The notes under the pieces: generated by a model
What the model saw: the letters and a program-made list of their open reading frames with translations, nothing else
What the model was told of the DNA's origin: nothing
Database searches by the model: none
Made by a program: the position numbers and the translations under genes
In this document: one piece after another, positions 11,166 through 19,999 of the stretch
Layout of the letters: each line of letters starts with the position of its first letter
Numbering within the stretch: the first letter of the stretch is position 1
Assembly: GCA_949296575.1 (NCBI GenBank)
Contig: CASFPE010000015.1
Coordinates: 33,611 to 97,610 of the forward strand
Direction of reading: 5' to 3'
Origin: an uncultured Bacteroides sp.
GTDB taxonomy: Bacteria; Bacteroidota; Bacteroidia; Bacteroidales; Bacteroidaceae
Length of the DNA stretch: 64,000 nucleotides

Positions 11166-11240
11166 AACACACTTCTTGACTTCTTGACTTCTAAATTCTG
11201 ACTACTATCTACTATCTACTATCTACCGGCTACTGACCAC
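11166..11240. repeat. Short tandem-repeat spacer
   Basis: Tandem copies of an 8-mer CTTCTTGA are followed by three copies of CTACTAT and two degenerate copies (CTACCGG, CTACTGACC). The array sits between the ORF6N remnant and the end of the fimbrial operon. No function can be assigned. Confidence 0.6.
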
Positions 11241-11247
11241 CGGCAAC

Positions 11248-11267
11248 AGACGCGATGAATCGCGTCT
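11248..11267 (-). terminator. Hairpin after the fimbrial operon
   Basis: A perfect 9-bp stem with a 2-nt loop (AGACGCGAT/ATCGCGTCT) lies 4 bp beyond the stop of the last fimbrial gene. No long T-run follows, so termination by this hairpin is plausible but unproven. Confidence 0.55.
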
Positions 11268-11270
11268 CTA

Positions 11271-13676
11271 CTAATAGCTTGCCCGCTGCAAGTCGGTGCG
11301 GAAGGCACGGATGCGCATCTCCACGTTGCGGCGCGAAGCTTTTCCCAGCGTGCCGTTGTTGTCCGTGTAATAATCGTTTGCCCCGCTGTGGGCATAGCGG
11401 TCGTCGCGGTTGGCCGCTTCTGGGTTCACTACCTTTGTGCCACGCGCATAGTTCACGTCTTGTTGCCATTCCCATACGATGATGTCATGCCTTTCTTGCC
11501 CAGAGGCCGACGACCAATAGAAGTTGCCTTGGAACTCCGGATAAACGGGGTAGTATTCCGTGAGAGCGTTCTCCATGTCACGGATGCCCGGCAGGAACCA
11601 CTTCGTGTGGCTGGAAGTCATCGTCACGTCCGTTTCGCGGCCAAGCCAGTTTGTATTCACGGTATATTCACGGGGCAACGTTCCGTCGTTACTGCGCTTG
11701 TTGCGGTTGGAGCAGTATTGGAAGGCAGAAACCAACTCGGAGTCCAAAATGATGCCTGGCATGTCGAGGTAGCGGCCCGCGATATAGCTGGTGTAAGCCC
11801 ACCCGCTGCGGTAGTTGTTGTAGAACTCGTTCTCATTCTCGATGTCGAGAATCTCCGTGCCATACAATGTCGGCGCCCATTGCAACCCGTCATAGATTTG
11901 CCCGGTGGTGAACTCATTGAGCGGGTCGTAGTGTTCCAGATATTCTTCGTAGGCTTCCATGTAGATGACGGAAGGGCTGGGAGTGCTTTCACCTTCGTAT
12001 GGTTCTCTCGTCACCGGCACCAAGTGTGTTTGGCGGATGAGCAATGTGCGGCGGCTTTGCTCCACGCCGTTTTCTTTATAGACCAAGGTGACGGTGGCTT
12101 CGCGATCCACCAAGGCCGGGTTCAGGTTCTCGTCCAGATAGAAATAGATGCGGTCGCGGTGGCCCACGCCGGTGATTTGCGTGTTGTTGACCAAGGTTTG
12201 GGTCACGAGGTTGCAGGTGAAGTACTTCCGCTTGCCGTTGCCTGCATGGTAGGCCTGGTTGGGATAGGTGATGTAGTCCGTACTGTTGGGTGCCGTGCCT
12301 GCGGCCATCTGTTCGGAAGTGATGTGTTCCATGCGGATCCACGGCTGTCCTTCGTGGTCGAGGTCTCCTTCGGTGAGGATGACATCCATCGTAGGCGACA
12401 AGGTTTCATCCGCAAAGAGATAGACATCCATGGGCGTGACGCAGAAATGCGCGTCGTGGTTCTGTTCGCGCAGCATGGCGATGTAGTACTTGTTGTTGTC
12501 GGAAGTGACATTCACCCGCGCGTCGAACGTGATGTGGTCGGGGTTTTGGTCTTGCGCCTGGGTCAGCCCCACGATGGAGATGTCGTTCTTGTATTGGTGG
12601 TTGCGGCGCACGGTGAAGTCGTTCGTGTGGTTGGCGCCGAGGTAGAGCGTGTAGCGCACCTCGTAGGTGGAGCTTCCCGTTCCGCTTTCGTTGTAGGTAG
12701 AATAGTAAGCATGCAGCTGCACGGCAGTGGCATTCTCCGCATCGGCCAGCAAAGGTTTGTAGCGTTGCTTTTCAGCTTCGCTGATGGTGGGTGGGTAGTC
12801 GTAGCTGTCGGCAGCGGGCTGCTGCACGTTCTCGAACAGGTAGAACGAGAAACTGATGCTGCCGTTGCGGTTGTAGATGGCGTTTCCGGTGTAGTTGCTT
12901 GTGATGGTGTCCAGCTCCGCCCGTGCGAAATCGCCCGTCCATGCTCCGGCGGCAGGCTCGGCAAACGACACTTTGCGCGGCACGTTCAGCACCGTCCAGT
13001 CCACCAGGCGCATGGCAGGAAAGTTGTTCTGCGTGATTTCAGAATTCAACTGGATGCTGACATCCACCCTTGCCATCAACGCTTCCATGGTGATGATTTG
13101 GCTGTTGGTCCCGGCTGAGAAATCGATGTCCACATGCCCCATCATGGGCATGCCGCCATCGGGGAGCCGGAGGTTCACGCCGCTTTCCGGGCGGTAAATG
13201 TATTGCTGCATGACTTGAAGCGGCGTGCTGTTGCCGTCGGATTCAAAGTCGTCAGGGATGTTGTTGCCGTTGAGGTCGGAAAAGGTTTCCGGCACGAAAT
13301 TGGCCAAGGCATACACGGTGACGGCACTGTGGCCGTTTTCGCGGATGGCATTGCGGTCCACTTTCACGGTGCTTTGTTCCTGGAACGTCTGCCAGCCGAG
13401 GAAACGTCCCTGGTATTCCGTGAGGAATTGCCCGGTGTTGCTGTCGAAGAAGAAGAGGTCCAAGCGGTTGATGGCCTTTTCGGCATCGGTCTTGTTGTCG
13501 GCGGCGCGGGTCACCTTCAGTTTCTCCATCGGGTCGGTTTCGAAAGTAAGGGTGAAACTGCCGGGGTCGCCGGAGGGGCCGACGTTCACCAAAGGGTCGT
13601 CCATGCAGGCCGTCAGGCAAAAGATAGCGGTTGCCCAAAGCATTGCTGCGGTATGTCTGTCAAAAAACTGTGCCAT
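11271..13676 (-). CDS. Large fimbrial tip-like lipoprotein (DUF4906-like)
   Basis: This 801-residue protein has a lipoprotein signal with lipobox CLTAC (Cys24). An N-terminal fimbrillin-like part includes TFETDPMEKLKVTRAADNKTDAEKAINRLDLFFFD split over several strands. The long C-terminal region ends with the NVEMRIRAFRTD-type segment seen in DUF4906 proteins. It is last in the operon and much larger than the fimbrillins, as expected for a tip or accessory subunit. It is 20 bp after the previous gene. The family assignment is from memory of the pattern. Confidence 0.7.
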   Translation of the reverse strand: MAQFFDRHTAAMLWATAIFCLTACMDDPLVNVGPSGDPGSFTLTFETDPMEKLKVTRAADNKTDAEKAINRLDLFFFDSNTGQFLTEYQGRFLGWQTFQEQSTVKVDRNAIRENGHSAVTVYALANFVPETFSDLNGNNIPDDFESDGNSTPLQVMQQYIYRPESGVNLRLPDGGMPMMGHVDIDFSAGTNSQIITMEALMARVDVSIQLNSEITQNNFPAMRLVDWTVLNVPRKVSFAEPAAGAWTGDFARAELDTITSNYTGNAIYNRNGSISFSFYLFENVQQPAADSYDYPPTISEAEKQRYKPLLADAENATAVQLHAYYSTYNESGTGSSTYEVRYTLYLGANHTNDFTVRRNHQYKNDISIVGLTQAQDQNPDHITFDARVNVTSDNNKYYIAMLREQNHDAHFCVTPMDVYLFADETLSPTMDVILTEGDLDHEGQPWIRMEHITSEQMAAGTAPNSTDYITYPNQAYHAGNGKRKYFTCNLVTQTLVNNTQITGVGHRDRIYFYLDENLNPALVDREATVTLVYKENGVEQSRRTLLIRQTHLVPVTREPYEGESTPSPSVIYMEAYEEYLEHYDPLNEFTTGQIYDGLQWAPTLYGTEILDIENENEFYNNYRSGWAYTSYIAGRYLDMPGIILDSELVSAFQYCSNRNKRSNDGTLPREYTVNTNWLGRETDVTMTSSHTKWFLPGIRDMENALTEYYPVYPEFQGNFYWSSASGQERHDIIVWEWQQDVNYARGTKVVNPEAANRDDRYAHSGANDYYTDNNGTLGKASRRNVEMRIRAFRTDLQRASY

Positions 13677-13696
13677 TTCCTTATCGGTTTCTTCGG

Positions 13697-14959
13697 TTAT
13701 TCAAATAAGATGTCGTCGTTGCCTTCGTTGCCGTCGCCGGCTTCGCCGTCCTCCCATGTATCATCGCCCTCCATGATCAGCACGAAGGCATCGCCCACCC
13801 AGTTCAGTTGGGCGGTGTAGCGCGTGCCGGGCCGCGGGTTGAAGTTGCTGGGGCGTTCCAGCGGTTCTTCCTTGATGCTGCCGTCCCCGAACCGGTATTT
13901 CACCAGCAGCCTCCGTTCCTGCCCGTTCGGCCCTAAGAACCCGAGGCTTTCAATGCCCGCTAATAAGCGGATGTATTTCTCCGGTTCCAAGGAGATGCTG
14001 CCTGCGCTGCCGTCCTGCTGCCAAGGGATGACAGTGCCTCCGGCGCTGTCAAACAGCGTGTAAGTTCCGCTATACAAGCCGTCATTGCTGTCGGAATAAG
14101 AGACGCTTGCGCCGCTGCCGCCGGTGAAGTCGACCGTTACGGTGCGGTAGAACGTGCCTTGCAGCTTGATGGAATAGAGCGTGAGGTCCTGCCCATCCTT
14201 CGGGCCGGTGGTGTTGTTGTCCTGCACCTGGCTGTAGTTGTTCACTTGGAATCCTAATCCTATCAGGATGTGGTTGAAGTTGAAGTTCACCATGCCGTCG
14301 CCCCGGCGCATGTCTGTTTCCATGGCCAGCATGGGGTCGGGCGTCCGGGTGTCATCCAAAGCGGCGTTGGCATTGTTCCCGGAAAACGGCATGCAGTAAG
14401 TGAACACCGGCGCGCCGGCTTCGTTGGCTGCGGCCGGCGTGATGCGGAAGCCGCCGTTGCCGTCGTCAGGGTTCGTGTCGAAAGGATAGAAGGCGAAGAA
14501 CGAGTAGCGGAAATTATCCGTGTTGGTCAACGCATCGCTGATGCCTTCGTTGCCCGTTCCGTCGCTGTACCACCGCCGGGGATTGTCGTAAGTGCATACG
14601 CCGTTGGCGCTTACGTTCACTTGCCTGTTGTAGAACACGGCGGGCGGCGCCATTTCTTTCTTCAAAGCCCATGAGCCGGTGCCCGAGTTCGGGTTCAGTT
14701 CCGTGTTGCTTCCCAACTCGTAAGACAGGCAGTATCCCAACACGCCGAACGGCTCGCCCAGCGGGTAATCATCGTGGAAGCCGTCGGTGGCGGCGCGGGT
14801 CTCCACCGTCAGGGCAGGCATGCCGAAGGTGATGTATTCGGCAGGATGGGGGCGGAATGCCGGTTCTTCCTGCTCGCAGGCCGCGAAAGCCACGGCTGCC
14901 GCCAGCAGGAGGGCGGCGCATTGCCCGGTTGCCCGTATGTTCTTGTTCCTTTCCTTCAT
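13697..14959 (-). CDS. Fimbrillin family lipoprotein
   Basis: This 420-residue protein starts MKERNKNIRATGQ and has a signal peptide with lipobox AFAAC. It then shows the fimbrillin-type opening with a TRAATDG segment where Rgp/trypsin-like maturation occurs in this pilin class. The ATG at 14959 is chosen because a GAGGAG site precedes it; upstream in-frame starts run into the neighbouring gene. By family it is a polymerising or accessory subunit of Mfa/FimA-type fimbriae at the cell surface. It starts 32 bp after the preceding gene ends. Confidence 0.75.
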   Translation of the reverse strand: MKERNKNIRATGQCAALLLAAAVAFAACEQEEPAFRPHPAEYITFGMPALTVETRAATDGFHDDYPLGEPFGVLGYCLSYELGSNTELNPNSGTGSWALKKEMAPPAVFYNRQVNVSANGVCTYDNPRRWYSDGTGNEGISDALTNTDNFRYSFFAFYPFDTNPDDGNGGFRITPAAANEAGAPVFTYCMPFSGNNANAALDDTRTPDPMLAMETDMRRGDGMVNFNFNHILIGLGFQVNNYSQVQDNNTTGPKDGQDLTLYSIKLQGTFYRTVTVDFTGGSGASVSYSDSNDGLYSGTYTLFDSAGGTVIPWQQDGSAGSISLEPEKYIRLLAGIESLGFLGPNGQERRLLVKYRFGDGSIKEEPLERPSNFNPRPGTRYTAQLNWVGDAFVLIMEGDDTWEDGEAGDGNEGNDDILFE

Positions 14960-14991
14960 GTTTCTTTCTCCTCTTTCTTCTTGGGTTTTCC

Positions 14992-16014
14992 TTATTCCAC
15001 CACGATGATGCCTCCGGCGGCTTCGTCCCACGCATTGGCGGTGGGCGTGCCGAACAGGATGTGGTCGCTGTCCATGATGGTGAATGTGTACAGGTAATGC
15101 TTGCCCGGTTCCCATTGCCTCAAGAAAGCGTCCAGGTGGATTTGTTCCGTATGTTCGGTGAACGTGCTGCCATTGGCCGATGTGCGGTAGGTGACATCGA
15201 AGACCACTGCCGTGCCGACTTCGCCCGGCCACACGAAGCAATCCTCCATCACGATGCTCGACGTGCCGTCTGCGGGCAGGGCGGTGGCCGCGTTGTTATG
15301 GTATAAAGAGTTGCTGCCGGTGGTGAGGTTTCCCGTGGGCGTCCAGCCATAAGCGGGCGCGGTTGCCGTGCCGTTGGCCTCGTAGTTGCCGGAGGGCCGG
15401 ATGCCGTAGAAGCGGACTTCGGTCACTTCAGCCGTGAATTCCGGCAGCAAAGCCAAGGTGGCGGGGTCGATGCGTCCGGCAAAAGATATCCGCGCGAGCA
15501 GGTGGCGGAAGGTGAACTTCACGGGCTGCGGCGCGTCGCCCGGCAAGCCGGTGGCAGATGCTGCCATGAGGTCGACGGCAGAATCCACCGGGAAATTGCG
15601 GATGGCAAGCGTGCCGTCCTCTGCATAGCTGGCAGCCGCGCCGCCGGCTTGCGCGGCCAGGTCGGCGGTTTCCGGGTAGAGGGCATGGAAGTCATACGTT
15701 TCGCCGGCTTGCCAGTAGCGGTAGCCTCCCTCGTAAGTCCATTGCCCGCCGGTGTTGGCGACGGGAGTGGGGGTGGCGTTGTCGTCGGCAAACACGGGCG
15801 TTCGTGCCGTGGCTGCCGTGGCATTTTCGTGCCAGGCCCACACGGAGAAGCGGTCGCCCTCGGCAAAACTTTCCACGGCGGCGCGGGTCAATGCGGGGGA
15901 GCGGAAGCAGATGGCATCGTTGCTTTCGCCCTCATCCAGCACATCGGTGGCGGTGCATGCGCTCATCAGCACGGCCATGCCTGCTGCCCGCCAAAGCCTG
16001 CTGCCTTTTTTCAT
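14992..16014 (-). CDS. Fimbrillin family lipoprotein
   Basis: This 340-residue protein starts MKKGSRLWRAAG and has lipobox LMSAC, followed by a fimbrillin-type start with ALTRAAVESFAEGDRFSVWA. The 16014 start is preferred because AAAGGAA lies about 10 nt upstream and a clean lipoprotein signal follows; ORFs from 16044 would add ten residues. It is a probable pilin subunit, anchored as a lipoprotein before proteolytic maturation at the Arg in TRAA. Confidence 0.75.
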   Translation of the reverse strand: MKKGSRLWRAAGMAVLMSACTATDVLDEGESNDAICFRSPALTRAAVESFAEGDRFSVWAWHENATAATARTPVFADDNATPTPVANTGGQWTYEGGYRYWQAGETYDFHALYPETADLAAQAGGAAASYAEDGTLAIRNFPVDSAVDLMAASATGLPGDAPQPVKFTFRHLLARISFAGRIDPATLALLPEFTAEVTEVRFYGIRPSGNYEANGTATAPAYGWTPTGNLTTGSNSLYHNNAATALPADGTSSIVMEDCFVWPGEVGTAVVFDVTYRTSANGSTFTEHTEQIHLDAFLRQWEPGKHYLYTFTIMDSDHILFGTPTANAWDEAAGGIIVVE

Positions 16015-16197
16015 GAAGCCGGTTCCTTTTGTTGCCATATACATTTCTTTATCATTGCATGGTGGCTATAAGGGGACATTCAACCCCTTATAGCCTGTGA
16101 GGTTCCAATAACCTCCTGAAAAACAAAAACGATGAAAAAAGGAGGTTGCCTGCCCGCTTGCGCTTTCGCGGGCAACCTCATGGAATTGCTCGCGCAA

Positions 16198-17163
16198 TTA
16201 GTTTTGGTTTGTCAAAGCGCCCTCGTTGTCTGTTGCAGAACCGGTTGTCCAGTTGGTCTCATCCCATGCCGTAACGGTCGGCTCGGCGAACGTGATGATG
16301 TCCATGTTGGCACCCGTGATGGTGGCGATGTAGTTGTACTTGTAGCCCGGCTGCCATGTAGCATCCGTGATGGTGGCCTGCAAGTTCTTCGTTACATTTA
16401 CGTCTCCCCCGTTGTTCAACGTGGCCGTGAATTTGACAGTCAATGAAGTGGTCTGCGGGATTACGACGAACGGGTCGCTCTCGCCGGCTGCGGAGGATTC
16501 GGTGGTGAATTCTGCTGCGTTGCTCAATGTGGCAGGCGTGTCCAAGTCGTCCCATGCAGCCGTGCCGTTGTAGGTCAAGTTGCCTTGGCCGTTCAAGCCG
16601 GTTACTGTGAATTCGCTGATGGTGATGGCATTGGCATCGTCACCCAATTCGCTCTGGATGGTGAACTTGATCATCGACAGTGCGTGCGCGAAGTTGAATT
16701 CCACCGGCACGTTGCTGCTGGCCAAATCATTCGCATTGCTGGCGATGGACACCACCAAGTCTTTCTGCACGCTGGCGTTGTAGTCGGTGATGGTCAAGTC
16801 AGAGCCGTCCCAATTTACATCGACCGTAGTGCTTGCATTATTGGCTGCGCCGCCGTCAGAGTATGCAGCGAAGTCATACGTTCCTGCTGTCCATTGCTTC
16901 AGGTCGTCGTAAATCCACGTGCCTTCCGTGCCGCTTTCGTACACTCTTTCGCCCGTGAAAAGCGAGCCATTATTGTACCGACCGTACACATAGAACTCTT
17001 TGATGTTGTCGGTGGTCACGTCCGTCACGGCTTTGGTTGCGTTGCCTACGAACGCGCCTTTGAAACTCAGCATGCGGCTGTCGGCCACTTCGATGGTTTC
17101 TTCATTGGTGCAGGCCGTGAATGCTGCCACAGCCAAACCCATCAATAACAAACTTTTCTTCAT
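16198..17163 (-). CDS. Fimbrillin (major-subunit candidate)
   Basis: This 321-residue protein starts MKKSLLLMGLAVAAFTAC (lipobox Cys18) and continues with NEETIEVADSRMLSFKGAF and NATKAVTDV. It has the compact size and sequence layout of Mfa1/FimA-like structural fimbrillins. It is more AT-rich than its neighbours and is separated from the next gene by a longer spacer (16015-16197), which fits a separately regulated, highly expressed main subunit. The major-subunit role is inferred. Confidence 0.75.
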   Translation of the reverse strand: MKKSLLLMGLAVAAFTACTNEETIEVADSRMLSFKGAFVGNATKAVTDVTTDNIKEFYVYGRYNNGSLFTGERVYESGTEGTWIYDDLKQWTAGTYDFAAYSDGGAANNASTTVDVNWDGSDLTITDYNASVQKDLVVSIASNANDLASSNVPVEFNFAHALSMIKFTIQSELGDDANAITISEFTVTGLNGQGNLTYNGTAAWDDLDTPATLSNAAEFTTESSAAGESDPFVVIPQTTSLTVKFTATLNNGGDVNVTKNLQATITDATWQPGYKYNYIATITGANMDIITFAEPTVTAWDETNWTTGSATDNEGALTNQN

Positions 17164-17234
17164 AAAACACAAAAATTTAAATTAAACAATATGGTTGATT
17201 CATGTCTTCTTTTTTCATTTCCCTCCTTCTTCCT

Positions 17235-18263
17235 TCACGACAGCGGGGGCAGTTCCACGTCCTGGTATTCGCCCCATCCGTCCACATTCACCTCGAAACC
17301 TCCGCCTCCGGCATCTTCCGGCGTGATGACAATGTCTTTGACCACAATGACCCCTCCGCGCGGCTGACGCTCCATTTGCTCGGTGATGTCGAATTCAAAG
17401 GTCTTTATCTTGCCGTTGCCGAGCCGCACTTCCAGGTTCATGCTGTACGTGCGCGGCGCACGGGTAGGTTCATAGAAGTCGCCGGGATGGTCGGGCACGC
17501 CGAAAGATTGCACCAAGGCCATGGCGCCGAAGTCCTCCATGGTGCAGTCGTAGAGCAGGGTGGCCGCCTTGCTTCCGGTGTGGCCGTCCTGAAGATAGAC
17601 CGACTCGGCCATGCCCGCGATGGCTCCGCGAGCCAAAGCCACGTACTGCTGCCCGGCAGCAAACTCGTAGCGCACCAGGTAGGTGTAGGTGAGCGGACGC
17701 ATGATGACGGGCAGTTCCGTGTCGGTGAAGCTCTTCTTGGCCTCATATTTTTCCACGAAAGCCCCGAAGAGCATGTCGGGCGGCGTGATGGTGCGCTCCT
17801 CTCCATGCAGTTCCTTGAAGCCTCCCCGCGTTCGGGTACGGGTGGATGCCGTGGCCGTGGCCGCCGATGGAAGGTCGTTGAACACGATGTATTCCGTGTC
17901 GTTGTTGTAGAACAACAGGTCGTGCGTGCCTTCGGGCATGTAGAGGCGGCCCCCTTCCGGCGGAAGGTTGTATTCGCTTCTGCCGCCGTCTTCCTTGTAG
18001 ACAATGGCGCGGATGCCGTCCGGCACTTCAGGGTGCAGGGACTCGTAGGGCAGCCAATGGGCGGGCCACCGGCTTTCCCAATCGATTTCGTAGGCGCGGT
18101 GCCACAGGATTTCCCAGTCGGCCGCCACGTAGGTGCGCACGGCGTAGCCATGCTCGTCGTGGTCGTAGCACAAGTCCTTGCGGCAGCCTGCCAGCACGGG
18201 CAAGGCGGCCAGCATCGCCCAAACGGCAGGCGAGGAGATGCGGTGCAGGAATTTCCGTGTCAT
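17235..18263 (-). CDS. Fimbrial anchor-type lipoprotein (DUF5119/Mfa2-like)
   Basis: This 342-residue protein has lipobox LAGC followed by RKDLCYDHDEHG, the start typical of DUF5119/FimB-Mfa2-like proteins that anchor or limit fimbriae. A perfect AGGAGG site lies upstream of the 18263 ATG. That ATG overlaps the stop of the upstream gene (ATGA), indicating coupled translation. Its place just before the pilin genes supports the anchor role. Confidence 0.75.
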   Translation of the reverse strand: MTRKFLHRISSPAVWAMLAALPVLAGCRKDLCYDHDEHGYAVRTYVAADWEILWHRAYEIDWESRWPAHWLPYESLHPEVPDGIRAIVYKEDGGRSEYNLPPEGGRLYMPEGTHDLLFYNNDTEYIVFNDLPSAATATASTRTRTRGGFKELHGEERTITPPDMLFGAFVEKYEAKKSFTDTELPVIMRPLTYTYLVRYEFAAGQQYVALARGAIAGMAESVYLQDGHTGSKAATLLYDCTMEDFGAMALVQSFGVPDHPGDFYEPTRAPRTYSMNLEVRLGNGKIKTFEFDITEQMERQPRGGVIVVKDIVITPEDAGGGGFEVNVDGWGEYQDVELPPLS

Positions 18264-19384
18264 AATGTGCCTCCTTTCTTCACCCACCGCCCGATGTTCC
18301 AGCCCACGGCCAGTTTCAGCTTGAGCGGGCCGAAATAGTTCATCCGTTTGGCTTGCTGGAACACGTAGTGGCCATCCATGGGCAGGTATTCGTCATATTT
18401 GGTATTCATGTAGCCGATTCCGATGCCGGCTTCCATGGAGAAATGCTTTCCGATGGGGAACATGTAGCCGTAGCTGATGCCCGCATATTCCATCTCGCCC
18501 TGGTATCCTCGCCCTCCGTTTTCCAGGTCGTACCAGCCGCCGCCCACGAAAGCGCCGATGTAGTGGCCGTGGCGCAGCCCTTTCGTCTTGAACCAGAAGC
18601 GTCCCTCCGGGCTGATGGTGGCCAACTGGTAGTAGCGGTGCTTGGGGTCGTTGTGCCACCATGCCATGTTGCCTTCCAGGTTGACCGACCAACGGCGGTT
18701 GATGTAGTACTCAAATTCCAAGGAAGGCATCAGCAACACATCGTAGAGGAGATTGGACTTGACGGACCACGGCGTGGTTTTGTATTCCCGCCACGTGTGT
18801 GCTTTCGGTTGCCGCACGAGGGGCATTGCATCAGGTGTTTGCGGTGTTTCCGCCCACGACACCGCAGGCATGGGCTGTGCGGGCGCGTCCGTCCGCACAA
18901 GGGGCGGGGCGGGCGCAGGCTTTTCTTCGGCAGGCGCGGGTTGCGCCGCCGCTTCTTTCCCGTAAACGATGGCCATGATGGCCACGATGTCGTCCATGCC
19001 TTTGTAGGATGTTGCGTGGTTGGAGGTGCGGTACCATTCTTCCTTCATGCCGTAGTGCGTGATGAACCACGACTTCACTTGGTTGCTGCGGTTCTTGGCC
19101 GACCGAAGGTTGGCGGCCTCCGAACGGAACGAAGTGCAGAATCCCTGCACGCGCACGATGGCATCGCCTTTGGCAATGGCGTCGCGGTGGCGTTCAATCA
19201 ATGTTGCTGCTTGCAGGATGGAGGCGTCGTTGTGCGCATTGGAATAAAACATCAGCCGTTGCGGCACGAAACGGAACAGGATGACCGAATCCGCCATTGC
19301 TTCATTTTCTTGGCTTTTCAGCTTTGCCGGGCAAGCCAACAAGCCGATTAGCACGAGCCAGATGAACAATCTGTATTTCCTCAT
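18260..19384 (-). CDS. OmpA-like/DUF3575 outer-membrane protein of the fimbrial operon
   Basis: This 374-residue protein has a signal peptide (residues 1-25). An OmpA-C-like region (about 30-150) includes FYSNAHNDASILQAATLIERH and the repeat-type SAKNRSNQVKSWF. A Pro/Ala-rich linker (about 150-200) follows, then a beta-barrel-like C-terminal half beginning KSNLLYDVLLMPSLEFEYYI, as in DUF3575. It is first in the operon, behind the promoter at 19533-19562. It probably ties the fimbrial machinery to the outer membrane and peptidoglycan. Confidence 0.75.
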   Translation of the reverse strand: MRKYRLFIWLVLIGLLACPAKLKSQENEAMADSVILFRFVPQRLMFYSNAHNDASILQAATLIERHRDAIAKGDAIVRVQGFCTSFRSEAANLRSAKNRSNQVKSWFITHYGMKEEWYRTSNHATSYKGMDDIVAIMAIVYGKEAAAQPAPAEEKPAPAPPLVRTDAPAQPMPAVSWAETPQTPDAMPLVRQPKAHTWREYKTTPWSVKSNLLYDVLLMPSLEFEYYINRRWSVNLEGNMAWWHNDPKHRYYQLATISPEGRFWFKTKGLRHGHYIGAFVGGGWYDLENGGRGYQGEMEYAGISYGYMFPIGKHFSMEAGIGIGYMNTKYDEYLPMDGHYVFQQAKRMNYFGPLKLKLAVGWNIGRWVKKGGTL

Positions 19385-19532
19385 GGTATGTCCGTTGTTT
19401 TATTTTTTATTGTATTGTGCCTTTTTTTATATATTGTATTTTGTGTTTATAATACAATAATGTCGTAATAATTACGGCACAATTAAAAAGTTTTTCCACA
19501 TGACGTTTCGTTCCTCATTCGGAACATGGCCG

Positions 19533-19562
19533 CAAAGATAAGCATTTTTTATTTGTAACCAA
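19533..19562 (-). promoter_or_regulatory. Fimbrial operon promoter
   Basis: TATCTTTG on the minus strand (19540-19533) fits the -7 box. TTGG (19562-19559) is an 18-bp-spaced -33. The leader to the first ATG is about 140 nt. An inverted repeat GTTCC-N6-GGAAC (19510-19525) sits at the expected transcription start. Confidence 0.65.
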
Positions 19563-19999
19563 GTTTAGTAAAAATAAGTCCTTTAATATTTATAATTCAT
19601 TAACTTTGAAAAGATTTTTCTAACATTTTCATGGTTTGAGGGAAGTGTTCAGGCACTTTGCGGGCATTGCTCCAAAGGATTTTTGGATTTCAGATTTTAG
19701 GTTTCAGATTTCACCTTTTCTATGCCCCGGCCAGTTTGCAATTTGCCGGAAGGTTTGTTTCGGATGCTTCGGGCGGCGAACCCGGAAGGGCGTGGGGGAG
19801 GTTGGAGGACTTGGCAGGCACCGTCCCAAAAGTTTTGGAAAATCCTTGGAAGGTTTGGGGCAAAACGTTGGAAGGTTTGCGCTCATTGTTCCTAAGCTTT
19901 TCCCCGCACGATTATTAATCGTACACGTGTACGATTAATAATCGTGCAGAGGATCTTCTATGTGGAACGGGGAATCTTATTCGACGGGATTCCCTCCCT
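19563..19999. other. Intergenic region without a recognised gene
   Basis: About 440 bp between the fimbrial promoter and the folC stop. Open frames near 19636-19938 have low-complexity products and no recognisable family. The only clear structure is the 42-bp palindrome listed separately. Confidence 0.6.
19906..19947. repeat. Perfect 42-bp palindrome with nested inverted repeats
   Basis: The sequence equals its own reverse complement over 42 bp, centred between 19926 and 19927. Each half contains a smaller inverted repeat of 15 nt (ACGATTA-N-TAATCGT; 19908-19922 and 19931-19945). It lies 53 bp beyond the folC stop. It can form a cruciform in DNA or a 21-bp hairpin in RNA. No T-run follows. 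Confidence 0.9.

Noticed and set aside
11166..11240. CRISPR-like array
   Set aside because: The units are 7-8 nt direct tandem repeats without spacers, and no cas genes are nearby.
11388..13118. 576-codon open frame opposite the fimbrial tip gene
   Set aside because: Antisense shadow caused by high GC at third positions; the minus-strand gene has a lipoprotein signal and operon context.
19636..19938. Small protein gene between folC and the fimbrial promoter
   Set aside because: Overlapping frames of equal length, no ribosome-binding site, and the end lies in the palindrome.
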